From Streptomyces ureilyticus (GTDB lineage: Bacteria; Actinomycetota; Actinomycetes; Streptomycetales; Streptomycetaceae), in NCBI RefSeq assembly GCF_011045025.1, contig NZ_JAAKZX010000021.1, positions 1 to 64,000 of the forward strand: a stretch of 64,000 bases of DNA, in the 5' to 3' direction. Positions 9,568 to 19,631 of this stretch are shown here, piece by piece. Below the pieces are notes generated by a model. That model did no database searches. It was not told the DNA's origin and worked only from the letters and a program-made list of their open reading frames with translations. Both the position numbers and the translations under genes were made by a program. The first letter of the stretch is position 1. Each line of letters starts with the position of its first letter.

Positions 9568-9939
9568 TCAGAAGGAGTTGGGGCCGAAGCGGCCCCAGGC
9601 GACCACGGCGGCGAGGGCCAGCAGGACGGCGTTGAAGGCGATCGCCGAGGGCTCCTTGCGGCGGGCGTGGGTGATCGCGGCGAGGATCATCGTGATGACC
9701 AGGCCGGTCGCGGCCAGCGGGGTGAGGACGGGCGCGATGTCGGAGGCCGCGGGCAGGATGAGCCCGAGGGCGGCGGCGAACTCGACGAGGCCGATGAAGC
9801 GGACGGCGGCGGGCGAGAAGTCGGCGACCCAGGGCAGCTTGTCGACGAGCTTGTCCTTGGGCTGGGTGGACTTCATGACACCGGCCATGGCGAACATGGC
9901 GGCGAGGACGGCCTGCAGTATCCAGAGGAAGACGTTCAT
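9568..9939 (-). CDS. DoxX family membrane protein
   Basis: Small integral membrane protein, 123 aa, with four hydrophobic segments starting MNVFLWILQAVLAAMFAMAGVMK. The pattern GxxK after TM1 and FIGLVEFAAALGLILPA match the DoxX/DoxD-like family, whose members are linked to redox or thiosulfate/quinone chemistry. ATG 9939 was chosen since the family begins directly with the first helix; the frame is open for 19 more codons without similarity. It is co-directional with the NAD(P)H-binding gene downstream and probably co-transcribed. Confidence 0.85.
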   Translation of the reverse strand: MNVFLWILQAVLAAMFAMAGVMKSTQPKDKLVDKLPWVADFSPAAVRFIGLVEFAAALGLILPAASDIAPVLTPLAATGLVITMILAAITHARRKEPSAIAFNAVLLALAAVVAWGRFGPNSF

Positions 9940-10045
9940 GGGGAGCGGAGATCCTTCGGGGAGGGCTGGGGAGGGGAGAAGTGAGAAAAGAGGCAAGCGG
10001 GAGTGCTCGCCGCCCGTGGGCGGCGAACCGTGTTCCGGCGGATGT

Positions 10046-10063
10046 CAGCCGCTGAAGCGGCTG
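10046..10063 (-). terminator. hairpin directly after the SDR remnant
   Basis: CAGCCGCT-GA-AGCGGCTG forms an 8-bp perfect stem immediately after the stop of the minus-strand SDR remnant. No T-run follows, as is usual in this GC range. Confidence 0.4.
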
Positions 10064-10440
10064 TCAGGCGGTGAATACGGCCTCGGGCCGGTCGCGGCCC
10101 TCGTAGAGCTCCCAATACAGGGGGGCGATCTGCTCGGGTGTGGCGGAGGGAATGCCCTCGGGACCGCCGTCGCCGATCCAGGCACTGATCGCCACATGCG
10201 CGGCGTAGACACCGCTGTCCGCGAGTTCCTTGTGCAGGTTGAGCACCCAGTTGCGCAGTGCCGCGGACGCGGCGTTGACGTTGCCGAACATCGGGTTGGG
10301 GTCGACGGAGCCCCCGCCGGTGGTGAACAACAAGGTCCCGGCTCCGGCCTCCCGCATCGCGGGCAGCACTACGCCGGCGGCGGCGATCGCGCCGTAAAAG
10401 TTGTACTCGATCTGCGGCTGCAGGTTCTCCACTTGAAGGC
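10064..10440 (-). pseudogene. SDR oxidoreductase, C-terminal half only
   Basis: About 125 codons of an SDR-type protein: VENLQPQIEYNFYGAIAA, then VLPAMREAGAGTLLFTTGGGSV (strand 4 to the catalytic Ser region), FGNVNAASAALRNWVLNLHKEL and a normal C-terminus. The N-terminal Rossmann motif is missing. The similarity stops near base 10440, where opposite-strand homology to a flavin oxidoreductase begins; a deletion or rearrangement cut both genes there. The DoxX gene lies downstream on the same strand. The frame stays open across the breakpoint by chance because of the high GC. Confidence 0.8.
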
Positions 10441-11500
10441 CGGCCAGGAGGACCGCATCCGGCCCTGCGTCGGGGCGAGTTACTGCCTGGATGCCATCTA
10501 CGACTCCGGCGACACCAAGTGCATCCACAACCCGGCCGCCGGTCGCGAACTCCAGCTGCCCCACGTCATTTCGCCGACCCTCGGCCGCCACAAGAAGGCG
10601 GTGGTCGTCGGTGCCGGGCCCGCCGGTCTCGAAGCGGCCCGGGTGCTGGGCGAACGCGGCCATGACGTAGTCCTGTTCGAGGCGAGCGACCAGCCCGGCG
10701 GACAGATCAGGCTCGCGGCATCCAACCCCCGTCGCCACGATCTGATCCAGATCGTCGACTGGCGCCTCCTGGAGTGCAAGCATCTCGGCGTCGACCTCCG
10801 GCTCGGTACGTACGCCGAGGCCGAGGACGTCCTCGCCGAACATCCCGACATCGTGATCGTCGCGACCGGCGGCATGCCCAACCGCGGTTTCCTCACCAAG
10901 GGCGAGGGCCTGGTCTCCGACACCTGGGACGTGATGACGGGCTCGCTGCAGCGTCCGCGTGGGCATCGCAGCGAGACCCCGGTCGAGATCCTGGTCTACG
11001 ACGACCACGGCGGCTACCCGGCCATGGACGCCGTAGACGTCCTCACGAAATCCGGCGCCTGGATCGAGTACGTCACCCCGGAGCGCACCCTCGCCCCCGA
11101 TGTCGGCAGCATGAACTCCCCCGCCTACCTGCGGGTGTTCACCGAGCACGGCGTCACGATCACCCTCGTCCAGCGACTGCGCTCCGTGCGCCGCACCGCC
11201 GGCGGACGGCTCGCCGCAACCCTCTACAGCGAGTACACCGAGGCCGAGACCGAGCGCATCGTCGACCAAGTCGTCGTAGAACACGGAACGCTGCCGAACG
11301 ACGAGCTGTACTTCGATCTCCTCCCCGGCTCGACCAACCTCGGCGAGGTCGACCTCCGCGCCCTGCTGGCGCACGAGCCCCAGACGGTGATCCGCAACGA
11401 GCAGGGCCGCTACCAGCTGTTCCGCATCGGCGACGCCGTGACCTCCCGCAACATCCACGCCGCGATCTACGACGCCCTTCGGCTGTACCTGCCGGTCTGA
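10441..11500 (+). pseudogene. NADH:flavin oxidoreductase (DgcA-like), C-terminal half only
   Basis: The remnant begins QEDRIRPCVGASYCLDAIY, the [4Fe-4S]-binding cysteine region that follows the FMN barrel in the trimethylamine/dimethylglycine/histamine dehydrogenase family, then KCIHNPAAGREL. The FAD/NAD-binding part is intact: VVVGAGPAGLEAARVLGERGHDVVLFEA, then IVIVATGGMPN and the C-terminal HAAIYDALRLY. The whole N-terminal FMN barrel (about 350 aa) is absent. Next come the Rieske oxygenase and reductase genes. In betaine-degrading bacteria this trio removes methyl groups stepwise (GbcA, GbcB, DgcA). The enzyme should be inactive unless a second copy exists elsewhere. Confidence 0.8.
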
Positions 11501-11545
11501 GTGCCGACCGCCACGTCAACTCCTGAGATTCACCGGAGACATGCG

Positions 11546-12805
11546 ATGAACCATGCGACACCCACCGCCGAAGTCGGCGACCTCGTCGCCCGGCGTCCCG
11601 TCGGGCACAGCCTGGAAGCCCCGTTCTACGTCAGCGAGGAATTCTTCGGCCTCGACATCGAGGCGATCTTCGCCCGGCACTGGCTGTTCGTCGCCACTGA
11701 GGCGGAGGTCCCCGAGCCCGGCGACTACGTGACGGTCACGCTCGGGTCGTACTCGATCACCGTCGTGCGCGACGACGACGAGGACGTACGGGCCTTCCAC
11801 AACGTCTGCCGCCACCGCGGCGCGCGCATCCTGAACGAGGAGCGCGGCTCGGTGGGCAACATCGTCTGCGGATACCACCACTGGACGTACGGCGTCGACG
11901 GCAAGCTGCTGCACGCCGAGTCCCAGGCACCCGGCTTCGACCCCTCATGCTTCGGGCTGCGATCCGTACACGTGCGCACCCTGGCCGGACTGGTCTACAT
12001 CTGCCTGGCCGCCGAACCGCCCGCCGACTTCGACGAGATCGCCGCCCGCGTCGAGCCGTACCTCGCACCGCACAACCTGGCCAAGGCGAAGGTCGCCACG
12101 CAGACCGACCTGGTGGAGAACGCCAACTGGAAGCTGACCCTGGAGAACAACCGGGAGTGCTACCACTGCACCGGCCACCCCGAGCTCCAGGCCTGCTATT
12201 TCCCCATCTACGGCTACCAGGAGCAGGACGTCCCGGCCGTACTGCGCCCGACGTACGAGCGCTTCCAGCGGGCTGACGCCGAAGCGCGCAGGACCTACGA
12301 GGAACTCGGCCTGCCCTACGCCACGATCGAGGAACTGGACACCCGCCCCACTGGTTTCCGCGTCCAGCGCGAACCCCTCGACGGGGCCGGCGAGTCCTAC
12401 ACCCCCGACGGCACAGCCGCCTGCAAGCGCCTGCTGGCCGACTTCCCCACCGCCCGTTTGGGCCGGCTGTCCTTCCACACCCAGCCGAACGCCTGGTTCC
12501 ACCTCATGGCCGACCACGCGATCACGTTCTCCGCGATCCCCCTCGGCCCCGACCGCACCCTCGTGCGCACCACCTGGCTCGTGCACGCCGACGCCGTCGA
12601 AGGGGTCGACTACGACCTCGGCACACTGACCAAGGTGTGGAAAGCCACGAACGACCAGGACGCCGTCTTCGTCGAGCGCGCCCAGCGGGGCGTGAGCAGC
12701 CCGGCCTATGTGCCGGGCCCGTACGCCCCTGCGGAGGAGCAGGTCGAGGCGTTCGTCAACTGGTACGTCACCCGGCTCAAGGCGCACTTGGAGCAGCAGC
12801 GATGA
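11546..12805 (+). CDS. Rieske non-heme iron oxygenase, glycine-betaine/stachydrine demethylase type
   Basis: Alpha subunit of a Rieske oxygenase, 419 aa, which uses O2 and electrons from the next gene's product to hydroxylate or N-demethylate its substrate. The [2Fe-2S] Rieske ligands are in CRHRGARI and CGYHHWTY; the mononuclear iron site is in NWKLTLENNRECYHCTGHPEL. The start ATG 11546 has GGAG eight bases upstream. The stop overlaps the reductase start (ATGA), so the two are translationally coupled. The preceding DgcA-like remnant and this coupled reductase point to glycine betaine or proline betaine catabolism rather than aromatic ring dihydroxylation; this is inference from gene order. 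Confidence 0.85.
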   Translation: MNHATPTAEVGDLVARRPVGHSLEAPFYVSEEFFGLDIEAIFARHWLFVATEAEVPEPGDYVTVTLGSYSITVVRDDDEDVRAFHNVCRHRGARILNEERGSVGNIVCGYHHWTYGVDGKLLHAESQAPGFDPSCFGLRSVHVRTLAGLVYICLAAEPPADFDEIAARVEPYLAPHNLAKAKVATQTDLVENANWKLTLENNRECYHCTGHPELQACYFPIYGYQEQDVPAVLRPTYERFQRADAEARRTYEELGLPYATIEELDTRPTGFRVQREPLDGAGESYTPDGTAACKRLLADFPTARLGRLSFHTQPNAWFHLMADHAITFSAIPLGPDRTLVRTTWLVHADAVEGVDYDLGTLTKVWKATNDQDAVFVERAQRGVSSPAYVPGPYAPAEEQVEAFVNWYVTRLKAHLEQQR

Positions 12806-13830
12806 CCGAGACCGAGGAACTGCTGGTGTGCCGTCAGGTCCACCCGCTCACTCACGACGTCACCACCTTCGTGTTCGAGTACGCCGAACCCCGGCTCTTC
12901 CGGCATGATCCGGGCCAGTTCGTGACGCTGACCCTCGACATCGACGGCCGCCCGGTCCAGCGCTGCTACACCATCTCCTCCCCGCCCACGCGCCCCTTCC
13001 TGCTCACGATCACGGTGAAGCGCGTACCCGGCGGACTCGTGTCGAACTGGCTGCACGACCACCTCAAGCCAGGCGACACCGTGCGCGCGCACGGCCCGCT
13101 CGGCGACTTCTCGACGGCCCGGCACCCGGCATCGAAGTACCTCTTCCTGTCCGGGGGCGTAGGGGTGACCCCGTCGATGTCCATGACCAGGACGCTGTAC
13201 GACCTGGCCGATCCGGCCGACGTCGTTTTCGTGCACAGCGCCCGCACCCCGACGGACATCGTCTTCCGCCACGAACTCGACCTCATCGCCGCGACCGCGC
13301 CCAACATCCGCGTGGTCCACGTCTGCGAGGAGGACCGGCCGTACGCACCCTGGGGCGGATACCGCGGCCGGCTGACGCTCGAAACACTGCGGCAGGTCGC
13401 CCCCGACTTCCGCGAACGCGAGGTCTTCACCTGCGGCCCCACCGGCTACATGGCCGCCGTGCGCACCATGCTCTCGGACGCGGGTCTCGACATGGACCAC
13501 TACCACGCGGAGAGCTTCACCTTCGAGACACAGGCGGCCGCCGCCCCGCCCGCAGACGGAGGCGCCACCGGTTTCAAGATCGAGTTCACCCGCAGCGGGC
13601 GCACGATCGAGTGCGACCCCGACACCGCGCTCCTCGCCGCCGCGTCCCGAGCCGGGCTCAGCCTGCCGGCCTCCTGCGCCCAGGGCATGTGCGGCACCTG
13701 CAAGGCGACCCTGCTCTCGGGTTCCGTCGACATGCGGCACAACGGAGGCATCCGCCCTCGCGAGATCGCCCAGAACAAGGTCCTTCTCTGCTGCTCGAAG
13801 CCGCTGGAGGACCTTGTGATCGAAGCATGA
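12802..13830 (+). CDS. ferredoxin-NAD(P)H reductase with C-terminal 2Fe-2S domain (GbcB-like)
   Basis: Electron-transfer partner of the Rieske oxygenase, 342 aa. An FAD domain carries RCYTISSPPT, an NAD(P) domain carries YLFLSGGVGVTPSMSM and FTCGPTGYMAAVR, and a plant-type [2Fe-2S] ferredoxin is fused at the C-terminus (SCAQGMCGTCKATLL with the last Cys in LLCC). This order is that of the GbcB/class IB oxygenase reductases. The start overlaps the oxygenase stop by four bases, so stoichiometric production is likely. Confidence 0.9.
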   Translation: MTETEELLVCRQVHPLTHDVTTFVFEYAEPRLFRHDPGQFVTLTLDIDGRPVQRCYTISSPPTRPFLLTITVKRVPGGLVSNWLHDHLKPGDTVRAHGPLGDFSTARHPASKYLFLSGGVGVTPSMSMTRTLYDLADPADVVFVHSARTPTDIVFRHELDLIAATAPNIRVVHVCEEDRPYAPWGGYRGRLTLETLRQVAPDFREREVFTCGPTGYMAAVRTMLSDAGLDMDHYHAESFTFETQAAAAPPADGGATGFKIEFTRSGRTIECDPDTALLAAASRAGLSLPASCAQGMCGTCKATLLSGSVDMRHNGGIRPREIAQNKVLLCCSKPLEDLVIEA

Positions 13831-13907
13831 TGCCGAGCCGCAGGAGACGAAACGATCAAGGCGAAGGGATGCCGGACCACAACAAGCGCTGTGACCGGGA
13901 GCGCTAC

Positions 13908-13949
13908 TTGGCACCGGGCAACGTTCGTGACCTGCGCCGATGCCAACTA
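13908..13949 (+). repeat. 42-bp repeat, copy 2
   Basis: Starts TTGGCACCGGGCAACG, ends CGATGCCAACTA; 37/42 identical to copy 1 at 8752. It lies downstream of the reductase gene. Together the two copies bracket the redox/betaine block. Confidence 0.8.
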
Positions 13950-13983
13950 CCTTCCTTAGGTCCACGCCCGGATTCAGAGGTTT

Positions 13984-14030
13984 TAGTTGGCACTTTGGTA
14001 CACCGCAGGTCACGTGGGGTGCCGGGTACC
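13984..14030 (-). repeat. diverged inverted copy of the 42-bp repeat
   Basis: Read on the minus strand it shares three blocks with copies 1 and 2, seen here on the plus strand as TAGTTGGCA (13984-13992), GCAGGTCACG (14005-14014) and TGCCGGGTACC (14020-14030). About 7 extra bases separate the first two blocks. It forms an inverted pair with copy 2. The preceding TTT makes TTTTAGTTGGCAC, matched in inverse at 56862-56875. Confidence 0.65.
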
Positions 14031-14513
14031 TCAATGGATCATATGGTCGCTGGGCCAGGCACCACCGACAGGAGATCGACGCTGCGCCTGAAATACCGCA
14101 CCGGCTCAATGCCCTCGAGGCAGCCAGCCCAGGGGCGGAGCCGATCATCAGGAGCGGCGCGGCACCCGCCTCCGGGTCGCGCCAGCGTCCGGAACATCAC
14201 TCCCATCGGTATGAGCCCCGAACTCTACGGGGTGCACGTTGGAGGAGTCAGGGGTGTCCCTCGTGAGTGAAGCCGGTTCCCATCCACGCGGTGTGCTGGC
14301 ACGCAAGCCTTGACCCGCTACCGGAAGGATCGCTGCCCGGATTTCTCCTGCGCCTAGTACTCCAGCCGGACTTCTGTATTTGTCCGGGTCAACGGCCTGG
14401 CCGTGGGGGAGTGTAGCGGGGGCTCAGCATGCGCGGGGCGGTCTTGGGCTGACCGTCCCACCAACGGGTGCCCGGGCCGCATGTAGTGACAGCGCGGCGA
14501 GCAGTCCATTGTC
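14031..14513. other. stretch without a recognisable gene
   Basis: No convincing coding similarity on either strand. A CTAGTACTCCAGCCGGACTT motif near 14354, just upstream of the IS701-type remnant, looks like an IS edge, but this is only an impression. Confidence 0.4.
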
Positions 14514-14900
14514 GTGATCCACGATGTACCGACGAATGCCTGGGACTTGAAACTCGAAGAACTCCTCCTGATGACCGGAGCCCGCTTCAGCCGCGTAGAG
14601 GTCCGCCGGCGGATGCGGGACTACGTCCGCGGACAGCTCGGCCCGGTGGGCCGCAAGAACAGCTGGCAACTCGCCGCATACGCCGGCCACGCCACCCCGC
14701 ACGGCCTGCAGCACCTGCTCTCCCACAGCCGCTTGGACACTGACGGCCTGCGTCATGTCCGGCAGTTGACGCTCGGGCTGCTGTCGGACCTGCCGCGCAA
14801 GAACTGCTGGACCATCGCCGAGTGGACCGGCCCTCATACTGCTCACCTGCAACGAATCCAGCGCCTGTTCTTCATCCAGTCCGTCCACTCCTGGGTGTGA
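14514..14900 (+). pseudogene. IS701-family transposase, N-terminal remnant
   Basis: About 125 codons resembling the start of IS701/SRSO17-type transposases: TGARFSRVEVRRRMRDYVRGQL, GPVGRKNSWQLAAYAGHATPHGLQHLL. The catalytic DDE part is missing. After about residue 80 it continues in RKNCWTIAEWTG, which looks like a rearranged second piece of the same N-terminal region. It marks old insertion activity at the left edge of the accessory segment. Confidence 0.75.
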
Positions 14901-14929
14901 CTGTCTCGCCCACAGGTTCGGGAACGCGG

Positions 14930-15089
14930 CCGACCGGCCCGAGCGCCGGCCGCGGTACGGCTCGGACATGAGCGATGCCGAGTGGGCACTCGTGCGGGAT
15001 CTGCTGCCGGTGCCGTCGTGGATGGCGGGCCGGGGCGGGCGTCCGGAGGGCTACTGCCACCGAGAGATGATCGACGCGGTGCGAAAGGC
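14930..15089 (+). pseudogene. IS5-family transposase, N-terminal remnant
   Basis: RYGSDMSDAEWALVRDLLPVP followed by GRGGRPEGYCHREMIDAVR is the standard N-terminus of actinobacterial IS5-type transposases. Homology ends near 15089, where the terminator of the minus-strand esterase gene begins; the rest of the element is gone. Confidence 0.8.
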
Positions 15090-15104
15090 TGGGCCAACTG
15101 GAAA

Positions 15105-15138
15105 TGAAGGCGGCCCGCGACTACTGCGGCCGCCTTCA
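15105..15138 (-). terminator. Rho-independent-type terminator of the esterase gene
   Basis: TGAAGGCGGCC (15105-15115) pairs perfectly with GGCCGCCTTCA (15128-15138), ten bases beyond the esterase stop. The second arm overlaps nothing else coding. Confidence 0.7.
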
Positions 15139-15147
15139 CACTTCTGC

Positions 15148-16458
15148 TTACGCTCGGGCCCAGCGTTGGTTGACGCCGGTGTGGCAGCTCCACACGATCA
15201 CCGCAGCGCCGTTGGCGGTGCTGCCGCCGTTGACGTCCAGGCAGAGTCCGGTCTGGACGTTGCTGACGGTTCCGTTGGTGTTCACATTCCATTGCTGGTT
15301 CGCGCCGCCGGTGCAGTCCCAGATCCGTGCTCGGGCGCCGGAGGCGGCGTTGCTCGGCACGTCCAGGCATCTGCCCATCACCCGCAGGGTCTGTCCGGTC
15401 TGAGTGAACTGCTGGTTGGTGCCGGTGTGGCAGTCCCAGATGATCATCTGGGCGCCGTTGGACGAGTTGGCACCGCTGACGTCCAGGCATCGGCCGGCCG
15501 ACTGGCTCTGCAGCCGGAATGTGGTCGGGGTCGGGTTCGGGTCAGCACCCGTGAAGAAGCTCCAGATCTCTTCCTTGACCCAGCTCCTGGCGCCGCTCTC
15601 ACAGCCGGCGCACCCGTCCACGGGGCCTTGCTGGTGGCCTCCGTCGAACGCGGCCCAGACGACCGGATACCCCTCTCGGCAACCCGAGTAGGCGGTGGTG
15701 ATGTGGGTGCGGCTGCCCGGCGCGGGCTCCGGCGGGTTCTGGGGAGTACAGCCGTTGTTCCTGACAAACCTGTCCCGCAACCCGCGACCGGCGCCGATGT
15801 TGTCATTGATGCCGTGGATTCCCATGTACGCGAAGGGCTGGGTGCCCCCGCTGCACCCGCTGATCCCCCCAGGCGCGGCTATCGCGGCGACCGCACGGAA
15901 AACGTCCGGCCTGGCACACGCGAGTGCGTAGCTCATGGCTCCGCCGTAGCTGAACCCGAGGGCGAAGCGCTGCGTGGTGTCGACACAGAGGTCGTTGTCG
16001 ATACGCCTGATCATGTCGTCGACGAAGGTCACGTCCTCGCCACCGGAGTTGCCCCAGCCGTTGTTGATGCCCTGCGGAGCAACGAAGATCGCGCTGTTGT
16101 TCGCCAGTCGCCGGAGTCCGTAGTGGGCATAGACATCGCCATCGCTTCCGCCGCCGGCGACTTGCCCGGCGGTGCCACCCAACCAGTGGAATCCGAAGAC
16201 CAGTCGATGTTGGCGGGTGTTGTCGTAGTTCTCAGGGATGCTCAGGATGAAGGAGCGATTCTTACCGCCGCTTTGAATCGTGTGCGTACCGTTCGTCAGT
16301 GTTGGGGCACGTCCGCATCCGGCAGTCCCCGCAAGTGTGGCCCCGGCGGTGGGCGACGTGCTGGCCACAGCGCTGACTTCTGCCACGCAGGCCATGGCAA
16401 GCACGAGCAATGCCGCTATCACGGCTCGCCCAGAGAACAATCTATGGATCGACATCAT
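15148..16458 (-). CDS. secreted CE1/PHB-depolymerase-like esterase with RICIN domain
   Basis: Extracellular alpha/beta-hydrolase, 436 aa, probably removing feruloyl or acetyl groups from plant polysaccharide. Sec-type signal peptide at residues 1-32 ([18 protein letters not shown]). The catalytic domain (about 45-300) has [24 protein letters not shown], the nucleophile Ser in GFSYGGAMS, and late Asp/His in HGINDNIG and FDGGHQQ, the pattern of LpqC/feruloyl esterase-like CE1 members. A C-terminal ricin B-type lectin (about 305-436) has QxW motifs NQQF, NQQW and NQRW. Its ATG overlaps the stop of the upstream GH95 gene by four bases, so the two are coupled. PHB depolymerase activity is an alternative. 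Confidence 0.88.
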   Translation of the reverse strand: MMSIHRLFSGRAVIAALLVLAMACVAEVSAVASTSPTAGATLAGTAGCGRAPTLTNGTHTIQSGGKNRSFILSIPENYDNTRQHRLVFGFHWLGGTAGQVAGGGSDGDVYAHYGLRRLANNSAIFVAPQGINNGWGNSGGEDVTFVDDMIRRIDNDLCVDTTQRFALGFSYGGAMSYALACARPDVFRAVAAIAAPGGISGCSGGTQPFAYMGIHGINDNIGAGRGLRDRFVRNNGCTPQNPPEPAPGSRTHITTAYSGCREGYPVVWAAFDGGHQQGPVDGCAGCESGARSWVKEEIWSFFTGADPNPTPTTFRLQSQSAGRCLDVSGANSSNGAQMIIWDCHTGTNQQFTQTGQTLRVMGRCLDVPSNAASGARARIWDCTGGANQQWNVNTNGTVSNVQTGLCLDVNGGSTANGAAVIVWSCHTGVNQRWARA

Positions 16459-19376
16459 GCGACTCCCTCGCTGCTCGGTGACATGGCTCTCCCTGGTTGT
16501 TCGGGCCGCAGTTCGCCCTGGGGCTGGATGCGGTGCAATTCGAATCGCTGGTTGGTGCTACCAGTGGCTGCCCACTGGGAGATGCGGGCTCCGTCGGCGG
16601 TGGAGGCCTCCCACACGTCCAGGGCGAGGCCGCTCTGCCGGTTGACCAGACTGATCACGCCACCGCCGTGGTCGACTGTGCGCCACTGCTGGCCGGCGGC
16701 GTTGGTATCCGGCTGCTGGGTGATGTCGGCGCCGCTGCTGCTACTGGCGACGTGCAGGACCAGACCACTGTGCCCAACCCGGATCTTGTAGTGCCCGGCG
16801 TCGGAGGGCAGGAACTCGAAGTGCTGGTTGAGACCGGCGGTGATCTGCCACTGGATCAGCCGCGCACCTGCGGCCGTGGACGCACCGTTGATGTCGGCAG
16901 CCTTGCCGCTGTGCTGGGCCACCAGCCGATAGGCCACGCCGGCCTCCACCGGCCCCGACCTGAGTGCGGACGCGCGGTAGGTTTTGCCGGCCTGCCCGGC
17001 GAACTCGATGAGATCGGCCTCGAGCCGCTTCGGCTGGACCGGCTCGCCGCTCGAATCGTCCCTCAGCGTGAAGTCGCCGGCGAAGATCCGACTGCGCACC
17101 CGGACGGCACCGGTTCGGTCGGGTGTGACGACGAACTCGATCCGGCCGCTGCTCCATTCGGCGCCGACGGTGTATCCGCCGCGGCCGCGCAGTCCGCTCA
17201 CGCGCCCCGTGGGCCAGGCGGCCGGCAGCGCCGGCAGCACGTGCAGTTCGCCGTTGTGGCTCTGCAGCAGCATCTCCGCGATGCCCGAGGTGGCGCCGAA
17301 GTTGCCGTCGATCTGGAATGGTGGGTGCAAATCGAACATGTTGGGCGCGAGCCGGTCCGTCCGCACCAGGTCCCGGATCAGCTTGTGGGCCCGGGCGCCG
17401 TCCTCCATCCGTGCCCAGAAGTTGATCTTCCACGCGAGCGACCATCCCGTACCGTCGTCACCGCGCAGTTCCAGCGTCCGCCGCGCGGCCTCGTGCAACT
17501 GGGGTGTCCCGCGCTTGGTGATCTGGTTGCTCGGATGCAGACCGTACAGGTGGGAGACGTGCCGGTGAGCCGGCTCGGTCTCCACCCAGTCGGCCAGCCA
17601 CTCCTGGATATTGCCCCTGGAGCCGACCCGCATCGGCGCCAGCCGGTCCCGGGCCGCCACTGCCTGAGCGCGGAAGGTGGCGTCCACCCCGAGGATTTCG
17701 CCGGCCCGGGCGGCGCTGTTGAAAAGGTCGCGCAGGATCTGGTTGTCCATGGTGGGCCCCGCGCAGACGGTGGCGTTCGCATGGTGAGTGAGCTCCGGAG
17801 AGTTCGACGGGTTGGTGACCAGGTATCCGAGCGTCGGGTGGGCGACCAGGGTGTCGAGGAAGAACTGGGCGGCGCCCTTCATGGCCGGATAGTTCGAGCG
17901 GAGAAAGTCGATGTCACCGGTGAACAGGTAGTGGTCCCAGATCAGGGTGGCCAGCCATGCGCCACCGGTCTGCCACATCCCCCACTGCGCTCCGTCGACG
18001 ACCGAGGCGCCCCGCCACGCGTCGGTGTTGTGATGCGTCACCCAGCCGCCGGCGCCGTACTGCGCCTGGGCCACCCGGGCGCCGGTCACGGTCAGGTCGT
18101 TGATCATGTCGAAGACCGGGAGGAAGCATTCGGACAGGTTCGTCGTGTCGGCGGGCCAGTAGTTCATCGGCAGGTTGGCGTTGATGGTGAACTTCGAGTC
18201 CCAGGACGGAGCCATCTGGTCGTTCCAGATGCCCTGCAGGTTCGCCGGCTGGGTGCCCGGCCGAGAGGATGAGATGAGCAGATACCGGCCGAACTGGAAC
18301 AACAGGGCGGAAAACTGCGGGTCGTTCACTTGCGCGTGCTGTGCGATCCGTACGTCGGTCGGCTGGTCGGCCGCCGTCGTACGTCCCAGATCAACGGACA
18401 CCCGGTTGAACAGCGCCTGATAGTCGGCGAGATGCCGGCTGCGTAGTTCGTCGATGCCGAGGTTGCGGGCAGCGTTGAGGCGGCTCCGCGCGGTCCCCTG
18501 GTAGTCGCCGTCGACGTTCCGGAAGTTGACGTAGCTGGAGCCGATCGACACCAGCACCGTCGCGCTGGTGGCGCCGGAGACCCGCAGCGTGCCGCCCGAG
18601 CTGCTGACCGTGCCGCCGGTCACGGCGGCGTGGGCCAGGGCGAGGAACCGGACCCGCCCGGTGATGCCCTCCATGGTGGCGGAGGTGCCGTCGAGGGCGA
18701 TCGTGGCCCCGTCCGGGCTGGACACCGTGGTCCGTTGTGGGCTGTCGAATGTGGCGTTGAAGGCGATGGAGTTGGCCCGGTCGGCCGTCAGCCGGACCAC
18801 GATCACCTGGTCAGGTGCGCTGGCGAACACCTCACGCTGGTACCGCACGCCGTTCAGCACGTAGGTCGTGATGGCCGTGGCGGTGGTGAGGTCGAGCGTC
18901 CGGTTGTACTGCGACGCACCGGTGGCGCTGCCGAAGGAGAGCCGGAGGTTTCCGACCGGCTGGTAGGCCAGCTGTCCGGCCGGGCTGCCCAGCATCGTCT
19001 GATTGATCAGGTCCTGCGCCGGCCCCCACTGATCCGCGAAGACCCGCCGCCGGATCTCCGCGATGTTGGCCGCGCCGCGGGTGTTGGCGGAGTCGTACGG
19101 ACCGCCGGCCCAGACGGTGTCCTCGTTGAGCTGCAGCCGTTCGGTGTCGACGTTGCCGAACACCATCGCGCCGAGGCGTCCGTTGCCGATCGGCAGTGCC
19201 CGCAGCCAGTCCGCGCCGGCCGGCTTGTCGTACCACAGGGCGAGGTCGTCGGCGGCCAGAACCTCCGGCGGCGCGGCCGAGCCGCTCCTGGCAACGGCCG
19301 TCCACCCACCGGGCACGATCCCTGCTCCAGCCACCGCCCCGGCGGCGAGAAACCGTCTGCGTGTCACCTCGGACAT
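16455..19376 (-). CDS. secreted GH95 alpha-L-fucosidase (or alpha-L-galactosidase) with RICIN domain
   Basis: Inverting GH95 enzyme of 973 aa that would remove fucose, or L-galactose, from xyloglucan or other plant glycans. The Tat signal is [15 protein letters not shown]. The family N-terminus reads [15 protein letters not shown] and [12 protein letters not shown]. Active-site segments are [11 protein letters not shown] (the paired Asn), [15 protein letters not shown] with the preceding acidic WVETEP, and [12 protein letters not shown]. From about residue 815 a RICIN lectin follows ([27 protein letters not shown]). GGGAGAACGAC precedes the ATG. Its stop overlaps the esterase start (ATGA), which makes a two-gene secreted unit. 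Confidence 0.92.
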   Translation of the reverse strand: MSEVTRRRFLAAGAVAGAGIVPGGWTAVARSGSAAPPEVLAADDLALWYDKPAGADWLRALPIGNGRLGAMVFGNVDTERLQLNEDTVWAGGPYDSANTRGAANIAEIRRRVFADQWGPAQDLINQTMLGSPAGQLAYQPVGNLRLSFGSATGASQYNRTLDLTTATAITTYVLNGVRYQREVFASAPDQVIVVRLTADRANSIAFNATFDSPQRTTVSSPDGATIALDGTSATMEGITGRVRFLALAHAAVTGGTVSSSGGTLRVSGATSATVLVSIGSSYVNFRNVDGDYQGTARSRLNAARNLGIDELRSRHLADYQALFNRVSVDLGRTTAADQPTDVRIAQHAQVNDPQFSALLFQFGRYLLISSSRPGTQPANLQGIWNDQMAPSWDSKFTINANLPMNYWPADTTNLSECFLPVFDMINDLTVTGARVAQAQYGAGGWVTHHNTDAWRGASVVDGAQWGMWQTGGAWLATLIWDHYLFTGDIDFLRSNYPAMKGAAQFFLDTLVAHPTLGYLVTNPSNSPELTHHANATVCAGPTMDNQILRDLFNSAARAGEILGVDATFRAQAVAARDRLAPMRVGSRGNIQEWLADWVETEPAHRHVSHLYGLHPSNQITKRGTPQLHEAARRTLELRGDDGTGWSLAWKINFWARMEDGARAHKLIRDLVRTDRLAPNMFDLHPPFQIDGNFGATSGIAEMLLQSHNGELHVLPALPAAWPTGRVSGLRGRGGYTVGAEWSSGRIEFVVTPDRTGAVRVRSRIFAGDFTLRDDSSGEPVQPKRLEADLIEFAGQAGKTYRASALRSGPVEAGVAYRLVAQHSGKAADINGASTAAGARLIQWQITAGLNQHFEFLPSDAGHYKIRVGHSGLVLHVASSSSGADITQQPDTNAAGQQWRTVDHGGGVISLVNRQSGLALDVWEASTADGARISQWAATGSTNQRFELHRIQPQGELRPEQPGRAMSPSSEGVA

Positions 19377-19631
19377 GTCGTTCTCCCTTCACGGACTGGA
19401 GCAGGTCACTGACTTCGGTGATGACAAACCACCGGTGAGGAAGGCGACGGCCGTACGCTGTCTTCTCCGACGAGCCGCAGGCCGGCCACCGGCTGGGTGA
19501 CCGGCCCTGCGCCGGCCTCAGTCCTTCCTCGCGAACGCGGCGTCGAACGCGCGGCGGCCGGCGCGCCGAGCAGGACAGATCGCCAACCGCATCGGGCACG
19601 TCTCGAAGCGCGGTCCGTAACTGGTCGGGGG

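Noticed and set aside
10064..11458. 464-codon minus-strand open frame
   Set aside because: Only the last ~125 codons resemble an SDR; the rest is antisense of the DgcA-like remnant.
8852..11500. 882-codon plus-strand open frame
   Set aside because: Only bases ~10441-11500 have protein similarity (DgcA-like C-terminus). The first 1.6 kb is the antisense of the NAD(P)H-binding, DoxX and SDR genes.
13940..14266. 108-codon plus-strand frame in the gap after the reductase gene
   Set aside because: No recognisable domain, and it runs straight through the inverted repeat copies; treated as noncoding.
14514..15089. Intact transposon at the left edge
   Set aside because: Only N-terminal transposase pieces of two different families are present; neither has a catalytic core or paired ends.
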